Source of the DNA: Pisaster brevispinus
Taxonomy: Eukaryota; Echinodermata; Asteroidea; Forcipulatida; Asteriidae
Assembly: GCA_023634235.1 (NCBI GenBank)
Contig: JAMKCF010000031.1
Span: 372,001-436,000, forward strand
Length of the DNA: 64,000 bases
Direction: 5' to 3'
Shown: in pieces, positions 22,622 through 34,874 of the stretch
Layout of the letters: the number at the start of each line of letters is the position of its first letter
Position numbering within the stretch: position 1 is the stretch's first letter
Translations under genes and position numbers: made by a program
The notes under the pieces: generated by a model
Databases searched by the model: none
What the model saw: the letters and a program-made list of their open reading frames with translations, nothing else
What the model was told of the DNA's origin: nothing

Positions 22622-25600
22622 ATTCTCATAAGAATCCAAATGCTCTTCGCCCTATCAGGACTGGGCTTCTCGGGACTTACGAGAACGGGGACGGGGACTA
22701 CACCCCCTCCCGCCCGGCCCCCGTATCCTTAAAGAATACTGATTTTTATGAAACTTGCCATAAATGTTAATTTCATCAAGTTGTACTGTGACAAAAAGAT
22801 ATTTATAGAAATTGCCGTTAAAAGCTATTTTTTTAGTTTTTGCCAATTTTTGTAAAAGAAAGACCGTATTGTTTCGTTATTTCCTATAATGCAATAATAC
22901 TTTGCAAATATGTTTATTCCCGACACTATATTGCCTTACTCAGTCCAACGTTGGGGGCGCACTACTCGGTGCTCAGTGTGCAATGATGATGCTTGGTGGA
23001 CAATTTCATATTTCTTGAAAATTTTGAAATTGGCTTGAGGCAAGGTGTACTTTTGGTAGATAACTTTCCACAAGTAAATGATCATGAAACCTTCCTTGGT
23101 AAACAAAAACAAAAAACACTTGGGAGCTATTGATACTATCAAAGATTATTTGAAACAACCTCCTTTGATGTAATATAGTTTTAGTGAAAGTGATAATTTT
23201 TCATCCCCAAATTTGAACTTGCGAAAGGTTTCAGGCATGAAATCCAAGATGGCGGCCGATTATGGCGGCAGTTCAACAATTAAACACTTATCACTTGACA
23301 CATTTAAACAACTTAAAACATTTTTTTTAAGTGAGTGAAAATAACAAAAACGGTTACCATGGTAACTGTGTAAGTCTCTCGCTTATTCGAATATCAGGAC
23401 CTGAAAGTGCGCGAGTTTGTTTCTTTCACGCGTTAAAGCAATGTACGTGGAACCAAAAGAGCGAGCCCCAAAATGGTCGAATACGCGCGAGACTCGCATA
23501 GTCTACTTTGTTGACTCTAGTTTAACTTTGGGGAAAAGTCCGAAAGCTTGGTGGTGATCGAATGCAGCGTTAACAAGTGGGAAAATATGGTAGGGAAAAC
23601 ATTGAGAACCAACCATGCGTCGTCTCATCCCACCCATCTATGACCCCCCCCCCCCCCCAACCCACCTCCAATCCCGTGACCAAGCCCAAGGGGGACCCTT
23701 GCTCCTTCTTCTTGCTCCCCCTTTAATTTGATCGACAAAATTCACAAGTTCGATACATTAACAGCCCCGCCCCCTTTGCAAGATTTCAGCCAACAACAAA
23801 ATACTATTTCAGTGCGGCGTTTAGCACTCTATTACAGAGCATTATCGCTGTAATTTCACGGTATTATAATACCCTAGGCCCTAAATAGTTGGGGTAGAGA
23901 CATAATTTGGGATCTAAATGCATTGAAGCAAACATTATTTTGTGCATTTTGTTAATCTCATATGCGGGACGGGGCAAGGGTCCCCCCATGTTTACAACCA
24001 TGAAAAGGTGTTTTGATGGAGGCTTGGGTAGGGGATGGAAGTTTGAAGGGGAATGGATGGAATGGGACTTGTTGCTGGGGCGGGGATGAGATTAAGATGA
24101 TAGATAGCAAAGTTGGTTCTCAAGCGTTCAGGACCTGGAGAAACAATGTGCCGGCCCTCTACCATAATTATTTTCCTGTAAGTTTTTAACACTGCATTCG
24201 GTCAGCCATCAAACTTTCTCACTCTGTTTACCAACATTTATCAAGAGATTGTAGACGACATATTTATCGGCAACTGTTTGTTTGACCTTGGGCCAAACTT
24301 TTAAAATGCTTTTAGTGACTTTTGGGTTTTTTCACTGACAATTTTCACTTGATAATTATTTAAATATTAAATAGCCGCCATGCCAGCGGCGGCCATCTTC
24401 GATTGAGTTTTCAGCCTGTATTTAAGTTTTAAAATAGAAAAAAAATTCAAATTCAAAAATTGCGCCCCCAACGGTGATCCCAGTAGCACAGTAGTGTCAT
24501 TTATCGAGTATGTCAAAGTAAAAAAGTTTGCAAAGTTGGACAAATACGCAAATAATGGAAACGATACGTTTATTGGTCGTTTTATTATTTTGTTGAATTT
24601 TATTGTTATTTGTCTGTATTTTTCTGAATTATTGTCACATAAGTAATTCGTAACTGCAATAAAGTCATTACATACAGTTCTTCAAGCAATACATTGATCT
24701 CTAAGTAAAGACTTCATCATGATGCAGCTAGCTTGGTCCATCCAAACCAAGTGGTCCAGAATGCTGCAAAATTTGCAGTTCATTGTTGGAAGACATGTCT
24801 ATTTAGTATGAAATACGTACCAGTGAAAACCTTTGATGGGCAAGTGAAATGACAACAAGCTAACTGCTTCTGCTGGCTTCAAATAGTCACTAAAACATTT
24901 AAAGGCAAACCCTGGCAGCCATCTTATATTTTGATTATTCAGCCCACAGTGAAACCAAAGAGAGGCCCAGAGGACATGGGTCTAATCCCTTGAACAAAGG
25001 GAACTTGACAAATATGGCTACATCTTCATCTTAATCTGAGGGATAATTAAAATGAATATTTAATACTTATTTATTAGGGTGCTTAACATTGTATCAAATT
25101 GCTTGCCATTTTTACTTCTGTTCATTAAGCCTAGAGCATTTCTGGAAACATCCCACTTCATTCTGAGTATGCAACACCAAATGGGTGCCTCGTTCATTCA
25201 CCCTTAGCAGTACCCATTAACTCCTGGGTGATGAGAAGCAATTAGCCTAAAGTATATTGCTCAGCCAATATATCAATTTCATAAGGCTGCTGAAAACACA
25301 AAAAGCAGGTATTGTTATAAGTACAAACAAAATGTTGCTTACCAGAGTAAGTTACCAGGCAAAATACCATGTCACATGTACCATCTTTGACTGGCCAGAG
25401 TATCCTATTTAGTTATGCTGTGCACAAAATTGTCCAGACGAATTTGGGAGGGCAGTTGCCCACCCCACCTCCTGCCCCTTGGTCGTACGTCGTAAGATTT
25501 ATTTTTATTTCATTTTATTTTTTGTTCGGGGGGGGGGGTCCTTCTAAAATTGCCCATAATATTGATCCTTGAATAACTTTGTTTTATTAATGAAACTGCA

Positions 25601-25658
25601 GCCCGGGTATTGGTGTATGTAGTACAATGGTTTGTTTTCCATAAAGGTTTACCTATAG
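22622..25658. other. older paralogous block, no gene seen
   Basis: Several stretches resemble the 3' flank of the receptor region. 23550-23590 resembles 52325-52385, 24560-24740 resembles 52640-52790, 24905-25010 resembles 53215-53310, and 25205-25450 resembles 53555-53840. Identity is clearly lower than within the main duplication. Poly-C at 23646-23659 and poly-G at 25530-25540. No convincing coding exon. Confidence 0.5.
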
Positions 25659-25943
25659 ACCAAACTAACAACTAAACGTCGCAAATCAAGTCTTACTCTC
25701 GCTCAAGTGGGAGGTCATTCCCGGCGTGACAGGAGATTCTACCCACTGGAGATTCTTATTCTGCCCCCTGGAGATGTCCCCCGTGCAATGAAGAGTGTGC
25801 AGAAATTTCGTCCGATAGGGCCCTCTTGGAACCCACAACTTCCTCGTATGGGGAGACACGCACACCGGGAAACAAAAATCTCCATAAATGACACCGTCCA
25901 GCCCGAAAATGTTACAAACAAAGAGTGCTTGACAATGCAGTAG
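25659..25943 (+). CDS. candidate terminal exon, unrecognised (94 residues)
   Basis: Preceded by TTTACCTATAG, which could be a 3' splice site, and open to TAG at 25941-25943. The peptide is basic (TKRRKSSLTLAQVGGHSRRD, later FRPIGPSWNPQLPRMG) and the base composition is richer in G+C than the surroundings. The opposite strand is also open (25686-25973), so the coding strand is uncertain. No family recognised, no upstream exon found and no second copy in the window. Confidence 0.25.
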   Translation, partial: TKLTTKRRKSSLTLAQVGGHSRRDRRFYPLEILILPPGDVPRAMKSVQKFRPIGPSWNPQLPRMGRHAHRETKISINDTVQPENVTNKECLTMQ

Positions 25944-26415
25944 GCCCACAAACAGGGAATCAATTTCGAACATAATGAATACGCCTCTCTTCTGTTACCC
26001 AGAACCCCATTGTGACTGGCAAAAGGGTGAAAATCTATTAACTGATGATTCAGAGAACACTGTTGGACCGCCGGCCGTCCGGTCCGGGCCGTTATGATCT
26101 TACAGTCTTATTCTCTTCGTCTGGGGGGAAGGGGTACACAGTAACCACTCAAAAATGAAGATAGTGGTACCAAACATGCCATTTTTGCTTGTTTCTGTGC
26201 TCAAATGTTGCACATTATTTATGAATTTGAGGGAAACAATTTCCCTAATTTGTGTAAAGCGGATTGCCACGTTGACATGAGCATACAATTGCAAGGTGTG
26301 GCATGCGGCATGTGGGACACAGGAGAAAGTAACCCTAAAAAAATCGTCAGCAAAAAGGAGTGGTGCTATTTTAACTTAAAGATAATGTCAGATATTTTAT
26401 AAATCCTTCCAAGAA

Positions 26416-26485
26416 GGCTGGTTGGTCTAGTGGCATGATTCTCGCTTTGGGTGCGAGGTTCCGGGTTCAACTTCCGGACCAGCCC
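26416..26485 (+). tRNA. tRNA-Pro (TGG)-like gene, possibly degenerate
   Basis: The acceptor stem GGCTGGT pairs with ACCAGCC and the anticodon stem CTCGC/GCGAG encloses TTTGGGT, giving anticodon TGG. The T arm CCGGGTTCAACTTCCGG has one G-U pair. At 70 nt it is two bases shorter than the neighbour at 27285, because its variable loop is only GTT. There is no TTTT directly downstream. It may therefore be weakly expressed or a pseudogene. Confidence 0.7.
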
Positions 26486-26719
26486 TTCATGGTTCTTCCT
26501 TATTGTAACAGTTTCTAAAATAAGTTTTTTTGCCCTTATACCGCACTGAATCTTGAATCAATTTATTACACTTCCTCATCGAGACCTGCAAATTGTCACT
26601 GACAATGCCTGTCGATATCATTTCCCTCCATCAAAATGAAAACTTCGTTTGTTTACCTTGCTTCTCATTTGAAAACAGCAAAACTAGCGAGGAATCGGCC
26701 CGCAATCACTATTAAGCTC

Positions 26720-26915
26720 TCTAAAAACTCCCAGATCAGAATCGATCCGGATTCCAGCTCTCTGGTTGGGCCCGACCCATTTGAGGATCAGGCTGACACG
26801 GAGACTGGAGATTTATCTCCGATTCTGCATCAGTTTGACTGTTTCTTGGCCATTCTGACCCGGAAACGAGTTAGGCGCAACGGGATTGGGAATCTGAGTC
26901 CATCTTTAGAATGTG
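26720..26915. repeat. arm of a TGACCC-rich inverted-repeat element
   Basis: Carries the same GACCC / GGATTC / GGGCCC motifs (for example GATCAGGCTGACACGGAGAC) found in the long arms of the elements at 28020-29060 and 36838-38395. An ORF across it (26636-26923) is therefore not taken as a gene. Confidence 0.45.
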
Positions 26916-27284
26916 ACTATTGAAGCATATTTTATATATCTATGCAAAGAAACACAAAACTAAGTTTCATGTATTTTAATGCTACTTTCTTCTCACGTAT
27001 ACAGTATGAGATTTTCATAATATGGAAAAGGAGGTAAGAATATTTAACTTACAGCATCTGTATTTATACATAGATGTGATTGAGAATTGAACCAATAATC
27101 TACCAGGTGTATTCATCGTGTTCCAGTTGCAACTGATGAGAAAGTGTCAAGTTAAAAACGTGTTGGCCAATACAGTCCTTGAACTCTCAACCTCCCCCTG
27201 GGATGTTGTGTTGTCACTGAAAACTTTTTCGTGAGCGTTTGGCTTGTAAATTTTAAGTTAGCAGAAATTATATGCAAAGTTAAC

Positions 27285-27356
27285 GGCTGGTTGGTCTAGT
27301 GGCATGATTCTCGCTTAGGGTGCGAGAGGTCCCGGGTTCAATTCCCGGACCAGCCC
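27285..27356 (+). tRNA. tRNA-Pro (AGG)
   Basis: A full 72 nt cloverleaf. Acceptor GGCTGGT/ACCAGCC with discriminator C, anticodon stem CTCGC/GCGAG with loop TTAGGGT (anticodon AGG), and T arm CCGGGTTCAATTCCCGG. It is followed at once by TTTT (27357-27360), a Pol III terminator. A truncated relic of the same locus occurs in the next unit at 36145. Confidence 0.92.
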
Positions 27357-27360
27357 TTTT

Positions 27361-27937
27361 GCAGGTTTTTGAAGGATTTCCCCCATTGAGCACGATATGT
27401 CCTAATAATATCAGAGAAACAAATCAATTTCTTGCTAAATTGAACCAAGGTTTTTGAGAAAAAGTACAAAACTCATAATGTTACTCTGAGTATACTAATT
27501 GATGCATAATACTTTAAACTGTTGCTATACAGTACTGGTTGATAAAGGGGCATATTGCTTTCCGATCGGGCGCTTATAATTATAAAGTTACACACAAGTA
27601 TCACTTACAATTGTGTGGTTTTGTGTAATTTCATGACATACATCTGTTATTGTAGAACTACATTTTTGACTCTGCAAAATGGCGGACCGTATGTTCCGCT
27701 GGTTGCATTTCAAGAGTCAGAATTTATGTTTTTCATTCACTGCTCACTAATAACAACACAGTGTAGCTTATTTTGGTCATTAACAACTCTTAATCTCTCA
27801 ACTCTCAATTACTTATTGAGAAATTCAAAACAGCAACATTTTGAGAGATTCGAATGCAATCTGCCCCTTTAACACAAGCATAATAAACAAATCATATAAT
27901 TCCTATTCATAAAATTAATTTAATATAAATAATTGAA
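27361..27937. other. left part of receptor tandem unit C, no gene seen
   Basis: Homologous to 36178-36720 (shared landmarks GAGTATACTAA and AATGGCGGACCGTATGTT). ORFs are not protein-like. Confidence 0.5.
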
Positions 27938-28003
27938 TCCGAATTAGTGGCTGAGGCTTGATCAACCACGTTGTTATGTTTTTACTGAGCCGCCAATTCG
28001 GAC
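27938..28003. mobile_element. short palindromic MITE
   Basis: Ends TCCGAATTAGTGGCT and AGCCGCCAATTCGGA form an inverted repeat. The sister copy at 36721-36827 in the next tandem unit is longer. Non-autonomous element, superfamily unknown. Confidence 0.55.
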
Positions 28004-28019
28004 TTACTAGTAAGTAAAC

Positions 28020-29060
28020 TTACTTTGGTTCCTATGGGGCCTGACACACTTCTGCCTGACACACTTCTGCGTCCATAGGACCCGGAATCTGTGTTAAAAT
28101 GACCCAGAAATGAGTCAAACTGACCCAGGATTCGGGTTTACAAAAACATTTCAACCACTTTCCAGGTCAGCCCCCACTCCCTCTGCAACCGGTATACTGG
28201 GTCACTTCTGCCCGTTTTATTTAACGAATGTACCAAAAATACAACCATTATACATCCTCTAGCTAATGTTTTTCGGGGAGGAAAATAATGTCAAAAGGAA
28301 AGTACATGCGTATAGCTCAAATGTTTAACAAACTAAACTTGTAAAGCTCACTTTTTACAAACTTGATTATTAGAGTGAACCGCAGTTATATTTCCCTCTG
28401 AAATAATGCCTCAAGAAATTCTGCCAATAATTGACGTCAGTCGATCTTTTACTATGTGACTATGTGACTATGTAGCCTTTATGTATTTGTATAATTAAAA
28501 ACAAATGTATATTATTTTTAAGTTATTTCCTCCAGAACCATGTTCAGTGATGGCACGACTAATAAGCTGCCTTTTAATTAAAAGAAGGAACAACCCCGTG
28601 ATGTAACATTTACATTGCAAATGTTAGTATTTCAAATATTTGTTCTTCCATTCTGTGTATTTTACAATGTGTTATGTGGCCATAAATATATAGAGCGCAA
28701 TATACATTTAAAATATGATTACTTCTGTAATTCAACATTTTAGGGGAAGCTGTATCCACCGCCTTTAGAAAGAAAAAACAAATTGACGAACTCAAGATCA
28801 AATGATTTCTGACTTAGTCAGAGGGGATGGGGTTATCGGGTATTTTGATTGACAATAAGAATAGCCTACACTCCCAAATCCCCGGGTCAGTATTGACCTG
28901 GATTCTTGGTCCAGGTGTTTTTTAACTCGGATTCAATGTCAGTGTGACTCACTTCTGTGTAATTTTGACACAGATTCCTGGTCATCTGTCCCAGAACTGC
29001 GTCACGTCCCATGGGGCCCGGATGCAGGGCAGTTCTGACACGGAGGGTTTTAGAGTGTAT
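28020..29060. mobile_element. foldback-type element with long inverted arms
   Basis: The left arm (about 28020-28145) and the reverse complement of the right arm (about 28870-29060) share long stretches, for example GGAATCTGTGT followed by GAGTCA and AACTCGG/CCGAGTT-type motifs. The central 0.7 kb is AT-rich and noncoding. The homologous element at 36838-38395 in unit D is larger because of an internal tandem duplication. No transposase reading frame. Confidence 0.5.
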
Positions 29061-29924
29061 AAGTTACCGGCACAATATTAACAAGCCATTATTATGTTGG
29101 ATAATTTGAAACCTACTTTACTGGTAGGTACTTAAAGCTTTCAGCCTCAAAGGAACAGGAGGGGGAAAAGTGGGGAAAACAAAAAAATAACGGAAATTTT
29201 ATAAGAAATATGTATTTAGTTCTGACTTACTGCGACAATAATAATTGTGTATAGTGTTTCATTTCTCTTCCTATTTTGTTCACATCATTTAATAATCAAA
29301 TGTATGAAACGCCGACAATAGCTGGGTTAAAATTTCTGAATATTTTGGACAAAACTTGTACGCTCATATTGTGTTTGCAAATTATGTACTGAGCAACAAC
29401 TTATTTGGCTTCGCGGCTTCCACTACAAGCCCGAGCCAAAACACCGTCGGCAGAGAGAGTGGCGGATGAGTTTCGATTTATTAAAATAAGAAACTAATAA
29501 TTAATAAGAACGTTATTGTACACACAGAGTTACGGTACAATGTGTTCCTTAAAACAAAGGGACAACATTGGTCATTGTCAAATGTGTGACACTACTTATA
29601 CATGGCATTACAAACCCTGTGGAAGTTTAAGCTCAGTCGGTCATCGAACTCACAAACAAGTTTGGAAATAAAACTGCTTTCAAACATCGAATTTTGAATT
29701 ACTGTGAGATCAACACATACTGTAGTTTTGCTCTGTTGAATATCAAGGGAAGTTTTTTATAATGTTTATTTTTTAAACGTTATGTCATGGAGGTATTTCC
29801 TTCCTTAATGGTTATGTACAAAATGTGAACCTAATATTATTTTTCAATCTTGCCAATGTTGTGGACACCCTTTAAAACACGTACGTTTCTGTATCTGTGT
29901 AAAAAGCCAGCGTTATTTTCAAAG
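29061..29924. other. 3' flank of gene C
   Basis: Homologous to 32860-33667 and 38400-39207. No gene. It should contain the 3'UTR of gene C; no clear AATAAA on the minus strand was fixed as the poly(A) site. Confidence 0.5.
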
Positions 29925-32194
29925 CTATTGAGCAGAAACAGTTTCATACACTTCTCCATCTCCATTGTCCTCTCCGTTGCCTCCACTAGGATTCTCATAG
30001 GTCTGAGATGGTTGACATCGCCCTGAAGCAGGACTATTCGCGTATCTACGTGTGGTCTGCTGTTCACTCGGAACCTCATAGTCTTCGTCCTGAGCTTTGT
30101 TCACATGTCCTCTCTTCAAGTCAGTGACGTGGCCTTTACGGAAGCCAACTTTTAGATCGGAGGTTTTAGCTGCTTGGCTGTGTTGTTTCTTGCGATGCTG
30201 ACGGAGAAAAATGATGACAGCAATTACAGCAACCGTTATTATAATGCTGATTAACATTGTGGGAAGAACCGAAGAAGCCAGCGAGGGTGGCTGTACAGCG
30301 TCAGATTTAGAGCTTGTCACTGTAAGGTTTACCACAGCTCTACTCATTTCACCCAAGACGTTCCGAGCTAGACATGAGTACATCCCGTAGTCATGTTTCT
30401 CCACTGGTGTGATATGCAGTATTTTCCCCTGTAGAATAGCGAATCTTCCTTGCCAGTCATGAGTTATCTCTGTGTCGTTTGGTGAGAGCCATGTTACGGT
30501 CGGAGCAGGAATGCCGGTAGCTGTACATTTAAGAGTCACAGATTGTCCAGCCAGGGCTGTCAGATTCTGCTTGTCCACCATCGCCATCGGTGGTTGACAT
30601 GCGAAGTCATGAATGTCCAAGTCTGTTATCACCGACCCATAATGATGTGCCGGTGCTTCGCATCGAGGCTCATCGTACGGTGGATTGTTGCGCAGCCAGT
30701 CTCGCAGACCCGTGAGCCTGCAGTCACACTGCAGTGGATTGCCTTCTAGCTGGAGTTTGGATAATGCTCTATTTCTCCCAGAGAGCGAATCACCGGGCAC
30801 GACTTGGATCAGATTATAACTCATATCCAGTATTTGCAGGTTGTTACAGAAGCCCAAGACAGTTATTGCATCGTGAATCAGATTGTGAGCCAGTGAGAGA
30901 TTTTGTAGGTTTGTAAGACTAAGGGTACAGTCCTGTAGGTCGACGAGTTGAAGCCTATTTCGGGATAAGTCCAAGGTAAGAATTTGAGGCATCAATTGAA
31001 ACATCTGTGAGTTGACGCTAGCGAGTTGATTCCCTGCGAGGTACAGACGCTCCAATGACACCAGACCCATGAAATAATCTGGATGTAACATGGTGAGTCG
31101 GTTGTTGGTGATGGAGAGCTCAACTAAGTTAGACTGGTTGAAAAATACTCCTCCAAACAAAGACGTCAAGGCGTTGCCATCGAGATACAGTGACTGTAGC
31201 ATCGAGAGTTGACTCAGTGCAGTGGGTGAGATGAACAAGAGACGATTATTGGCTACATGCAGTTCAGTCAGATCGACAAATCCTGATAGAGTTGTTGATG
31301 ACAGGTTTGCCAGCAGGTTCGTATCGGCGTTTAAGAACTCCAGACCTTCGGCCCAATGTGGCTGAATCAAAGAATCGAATGAGTTATTGCTTATGTCCAT
31401 TCTCTTCATCGTGTTTCTGTACCGAGCTATGTAGAAGCTATTCCAGTTTTGTAACCCATTGCTGCCTACGTTAAATGTGTCTGGAGTTACGTCAATACTT
31501 ACAGACCGTAGTTGGTTGTGATTTAGTGAAATTTCATCAAACGTCATGTATCGCAAATGGTACGGGTCACGTACGCGAAAGTATGAAATGTAATTGTAAT
31601 CAAGAAATAAACTAACGCTCCCGTAACCTTAAAAAAACCCAAATCAATGCCGTTCAGTTGGTTGGACTGCACACTTACAACAATATTTGATAAATGATTA
31701 AAATTAAAAGACTGAATTACATTAAAATCAGCAGAGAAACGCTCCAATTCTCCGCATTGCGGAATTCTTGAGACACGTGTAATTGAGTTATAGTCTACTA
31801 AGAGTTCAACGAGAGAGCTGAGCTGACAGGTTGTAGGCAAACTGGATAAGACGTTGTGCTTCGCAGACAGCTTCTGTAGGCTCCCCATCTCATTGGATCC
31901 CAGCAGTGACGCCACATCAGATATGTTATTGTAGTCAAGGTACAGTTCAGCCAGGCTGGAGAATGTTCCATTAAAATCGTCTGGTGACAGCTCTGATATG
32001 TCGTTGTGGCTTAAATCCATGATGAGGGCGTTTGGGTAGTTGACGGGGATGCAGTCAAGATTGAGTGAGGAGCAGTCAGCCTTTGCAATGACATAGTCAT
32101 AAACACACTGCGCATGACTGCAGGTAGATGACTGAGAGATGCAGATACAAGCACCAAGGCAACAAAGAAATATTGTCCATTCAGTGGATCCCAT
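29925..32194 (-). pseudogene. LRR-Ig receptor gene C, interrupted by one frameshift
   Basis: ATG at 32192-32194 with a 3' splice-like AG 6 nt upstream, as in the paralogs. The N-terminal frame (31544-32194) has signal peptide, LRRNT and the first LRRs, then leaves frame at the A run about 31629-31638. There gene D has TTC plus seven A and gene C has one base fewer. The remaining LRRs, LRRCT, Ig domain with both cysteines, membrane span and tail continue in the other frame to TAG at 29925. The tail carries YEVP, YENP and YETV and ends VSAQ, the same class as D. The variable LRR block (YRNTMKRMDIS) is like gene B. With a single lesion it is either a young pseudogene, a null allele or a sequencing/assembly error. 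Confidence 0.85.
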
Positions 32195-32370
32195 TGTTTC
32201 CTAAAGGAATATGACAGTTCAACAAACACTTCCGTCAGTCACGAAATTGTCTATTGTGTTTTCATACAAAAACGTATAAAGAATGAACATTATAGGCAAA
32301 TACCATTGTTTCTTGGTGTATGATATGTTTCTACACTTTCAGTTCATAAAACATGCATCTATCCTGGCTT
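32195..32370 (-). promoter_or_regulatory. conserved 5' flank of gene C
   Basis: Shares with 1871-2040, 41509-41660 and the inverted 47020-47181 the block CCTAAAGGAATATGACAGTT and the CAACAAACACT / TTTCTACACTTTCAGTT landmarks. It contains the presumed 3' splice site of the 5'UTR intron. Confidence 0.5.
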
Positions 32371-33667
32371 AATTTCTAAAATTTATTTATTCGGTTGGGA
32401 TAGATCTGGTCGATCAACATATGAAATAGTCCAACCCCATTTAATTTACCTACTTGCCCCCCCCCCCTGAACAAAATGTCTGGTTGCGCAAAACTGTCCC
32501 TTCCCTCAACTTCCAGTCTAACTCATCAATCTATTTCTTGGTTGTAGGCACAGTTGCACTCCCGCATCAGTACTCCAGAATACTAAGTTTTAACAAATAA
32601 TATAAAATTGTACATACCTATGGAGTTATCGTTGCCAACAAGATGAACAATACGGAGAAAATGTTTCAGAATGGAGGTTACTTTTCACCAACTAACTTCC
32701 TTATGTGATCAATGTACCAGGAAGTACAATAACATTATTTCATTAGTTCTAAGGACCATCATATGTTGCCCCATATTTTCTGCCCACCATATTTCCAGGG
32801 CTTTCCCTTCATGTCATAACAACTCCGGGTCAATTCTGACCCAGAAGGTTTTAGAGTGTATAAGTTAGCGGCCTATATTTACATGCCATAATATTAAGTA
32901 TATTTTGAAACCACACTGTGTATACAATCCAGGTAGGTACTTAAAGCTTCCAGCCTCAAAGGAAGAAGACGAAAGAAAAAAACACTACTAAAACGAAAAC
33001 CGGAAAAATAGGAAATGTTTATTTAGTTCTGACTTACCACGGCAAAGTAACAATTATGTATTATTACATAGTTGATTTTATAACTTTGTTCATCAGATTT
33101 CTTATTCAAAAAAATGTGCAAAACGCCGACAATAACTGGGCTATTTTTTCAGAATTTTTTTTGACAAAACTTGAACGCCCATAAATTAGTTTGCAAATAA
33201 TGTACCGCACAACAAGTCTGGCTTCGCTGCTTCCACTACAAGCCCACACCAAACACCCTGCCTGGGTATCAATCTATTAAAATTAGAAACTAATTATTAA
33301 TGGGAAACTACAGTACAAACAGAGTTACAGTATAATGCTACCTTAAAGCACAAGGACAGCATTGGTCATTGTCAAGGACCAGTACCCGCACTGTGTAACC
33401 TTACACACATGAAATTACAAACCTGTGCATGTTTTGAGCTCAATCGGCCATCGGAGTAACAAACAAATTGTTTAAAACTGTTTTCAAACAATTGGGGTTG
33501 GACTAGCGAGATCTTGAGTTTCAAGAAAAACAAATTCCATGGAAAGTTTTCCACCATTACCATCTTTATACCATTTTTGTCCGTCATGTGCATATCTGTG
33601 AGCATTTTTATTTTCAATCTTACCAATGTACTGCACATTGTGTAAAAAGCTAGCATCATTTTCAAAG
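32371..33667. other. tandem-unit junction and 3' flank of the lost receptor
   Basis: Up to about 32822 the sequence matches receptor upstream flanks (compare 2580-3005). From CTCCGGGTCAATTCTGACCC at 32823 it matches the 3' flank of gene C (compare from 29020), so a unit boundary lies at the end of the TGACCC inverted-repeat element. 32880-33667 then follows the 3'UTR-like flank of a minus receptor. No gene. Confidence 0.6.
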
Positions 33668-33740
33668 CTAAGGGACAGACACAGTTTCATATACACTTCA
33701 CCATTTCCCTTTTCCTCTCCGTTGCCTCCACTAGAATCCT
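33668..33740 (-). pseudogene. fossil of a sixth LRR-Ig receptor (last codons only)
   Basis: Minus-strand sequence aligns with the last 24 or so codons of gene D (SGGNGEEKGNGEVY), followed by a 2-base insertion that destroys the YETV end. Upstream of 33741 the sequence jumps to material normally found about 0.5 kb upstream of a receptor start (compare 2400-2460). The whole extracellular, membrane and promoter part has therefore been deleted. The preserved 3' flank and 5' far flank show a former full unit. Confidence 0.7.
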
Positions 33741-34874
33741 CAATGGGTCAATACATTAGATAGTCTCTGCAGCCCCCCCCCCCCCATTGTGTCATTGCCC
33801 CACTTGCTCCCCCCCCCCCAAATGAAAATGTAAGGTAACTGCATTCCCTCAACTTCCAGTACAATTCATTAATCTATTTCTGGGTTGTAAGTGACCCAGT
33901 TGCACTCTCACTTTTCTCGCCTTACCTCCCCGCAGCCGACTGTGTACAAACAAAACTGTCCTGCACGTCTGCCGTGTCGTTGTACACGGAATTTGATTGA
34001 TGTAGTAGGACTAGTAGGTCCCTCCAATCAAAAAATTGCCCTATCTAAAGTGACAAGACGCGATTTTTATGGAAATTTTATGATACAACAGAAACAACTT
34101 ATCGTGGAACCTTTTAAAAGCATATTGAAAGGTCTTTGTAATTTATTTACTTCGAATTAGTGAAATGCCAGATTTGAGGATTATTAATTTAGAGTAGATT
34201 ATTTACTCCACTCCATTTATACTCCCATTCTTAGCGAATAATATATAATTGTACATGCTTATGGAGTTATGGTTGCCAACAAGATGAACAATACGGAGAA
34301 AATGTTCCAGAGTTCAGGTTATTTTTTCCATCTAATTTCCTCAGATGATAAATGTACCGCACAGTTGAAGAAATGTGTTTTGCCAAGTCTAAGGAGCACC
34401 ATGAATGCCATGAACAAAACTGCTTTACCCATCGGCTTCCTGTAACATTCGAGGTCAAATAAAATGCTTCTAAAGTTAGACATTCTGTTGTTCGCAGTCA
34501 CGTGTTATGAGATTTATTTATGAATGATTGAAAAAATAAAAAAATTCAATTGCACATCCACTTATCCATCAGGTTATATTTAAAGCATTCTGTGGCCTCC
34601 ATACATTCTGCCCCACCATTTTCCAGGGGCTTTCCCTTCGTGTCATAACAGCTAGCATATAGTTATTGGTGCATTGATATTCAAATATGAGCACAATCTC
34701 CATAACGGTAGAATGACTCAACTGAAAGGTGTGCCAATATCAAGGCCTTCATTTGAATTTGAATGTCCGTGAATAACAACACCCAACCTCTGTAACACAC
34801 ACACTGTATACTAAATAACTGTTTTGTGTTCAAATAATATTCGTTCTTTATAAAAGTGATACAACCAAAGTGCT
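33741..34874. other. far 5' flank of the deleted receptor, no gene seen
   Basis: C-rich runs at 33772-33786 and 33810-33820, then about 180 bp (33910-34170) with no match noted elsewhere, then sequence homologous to 2560-3230 and 42190-42870 (landmark CGGAGAAAATGTTCCAGAGT). Confidence 0.5.

Noticed and set aside
26636..26923. 95-codon plus ORF
   Set aside because: Covered by an arm of the TGACCC inverted-repeat family found three more times.
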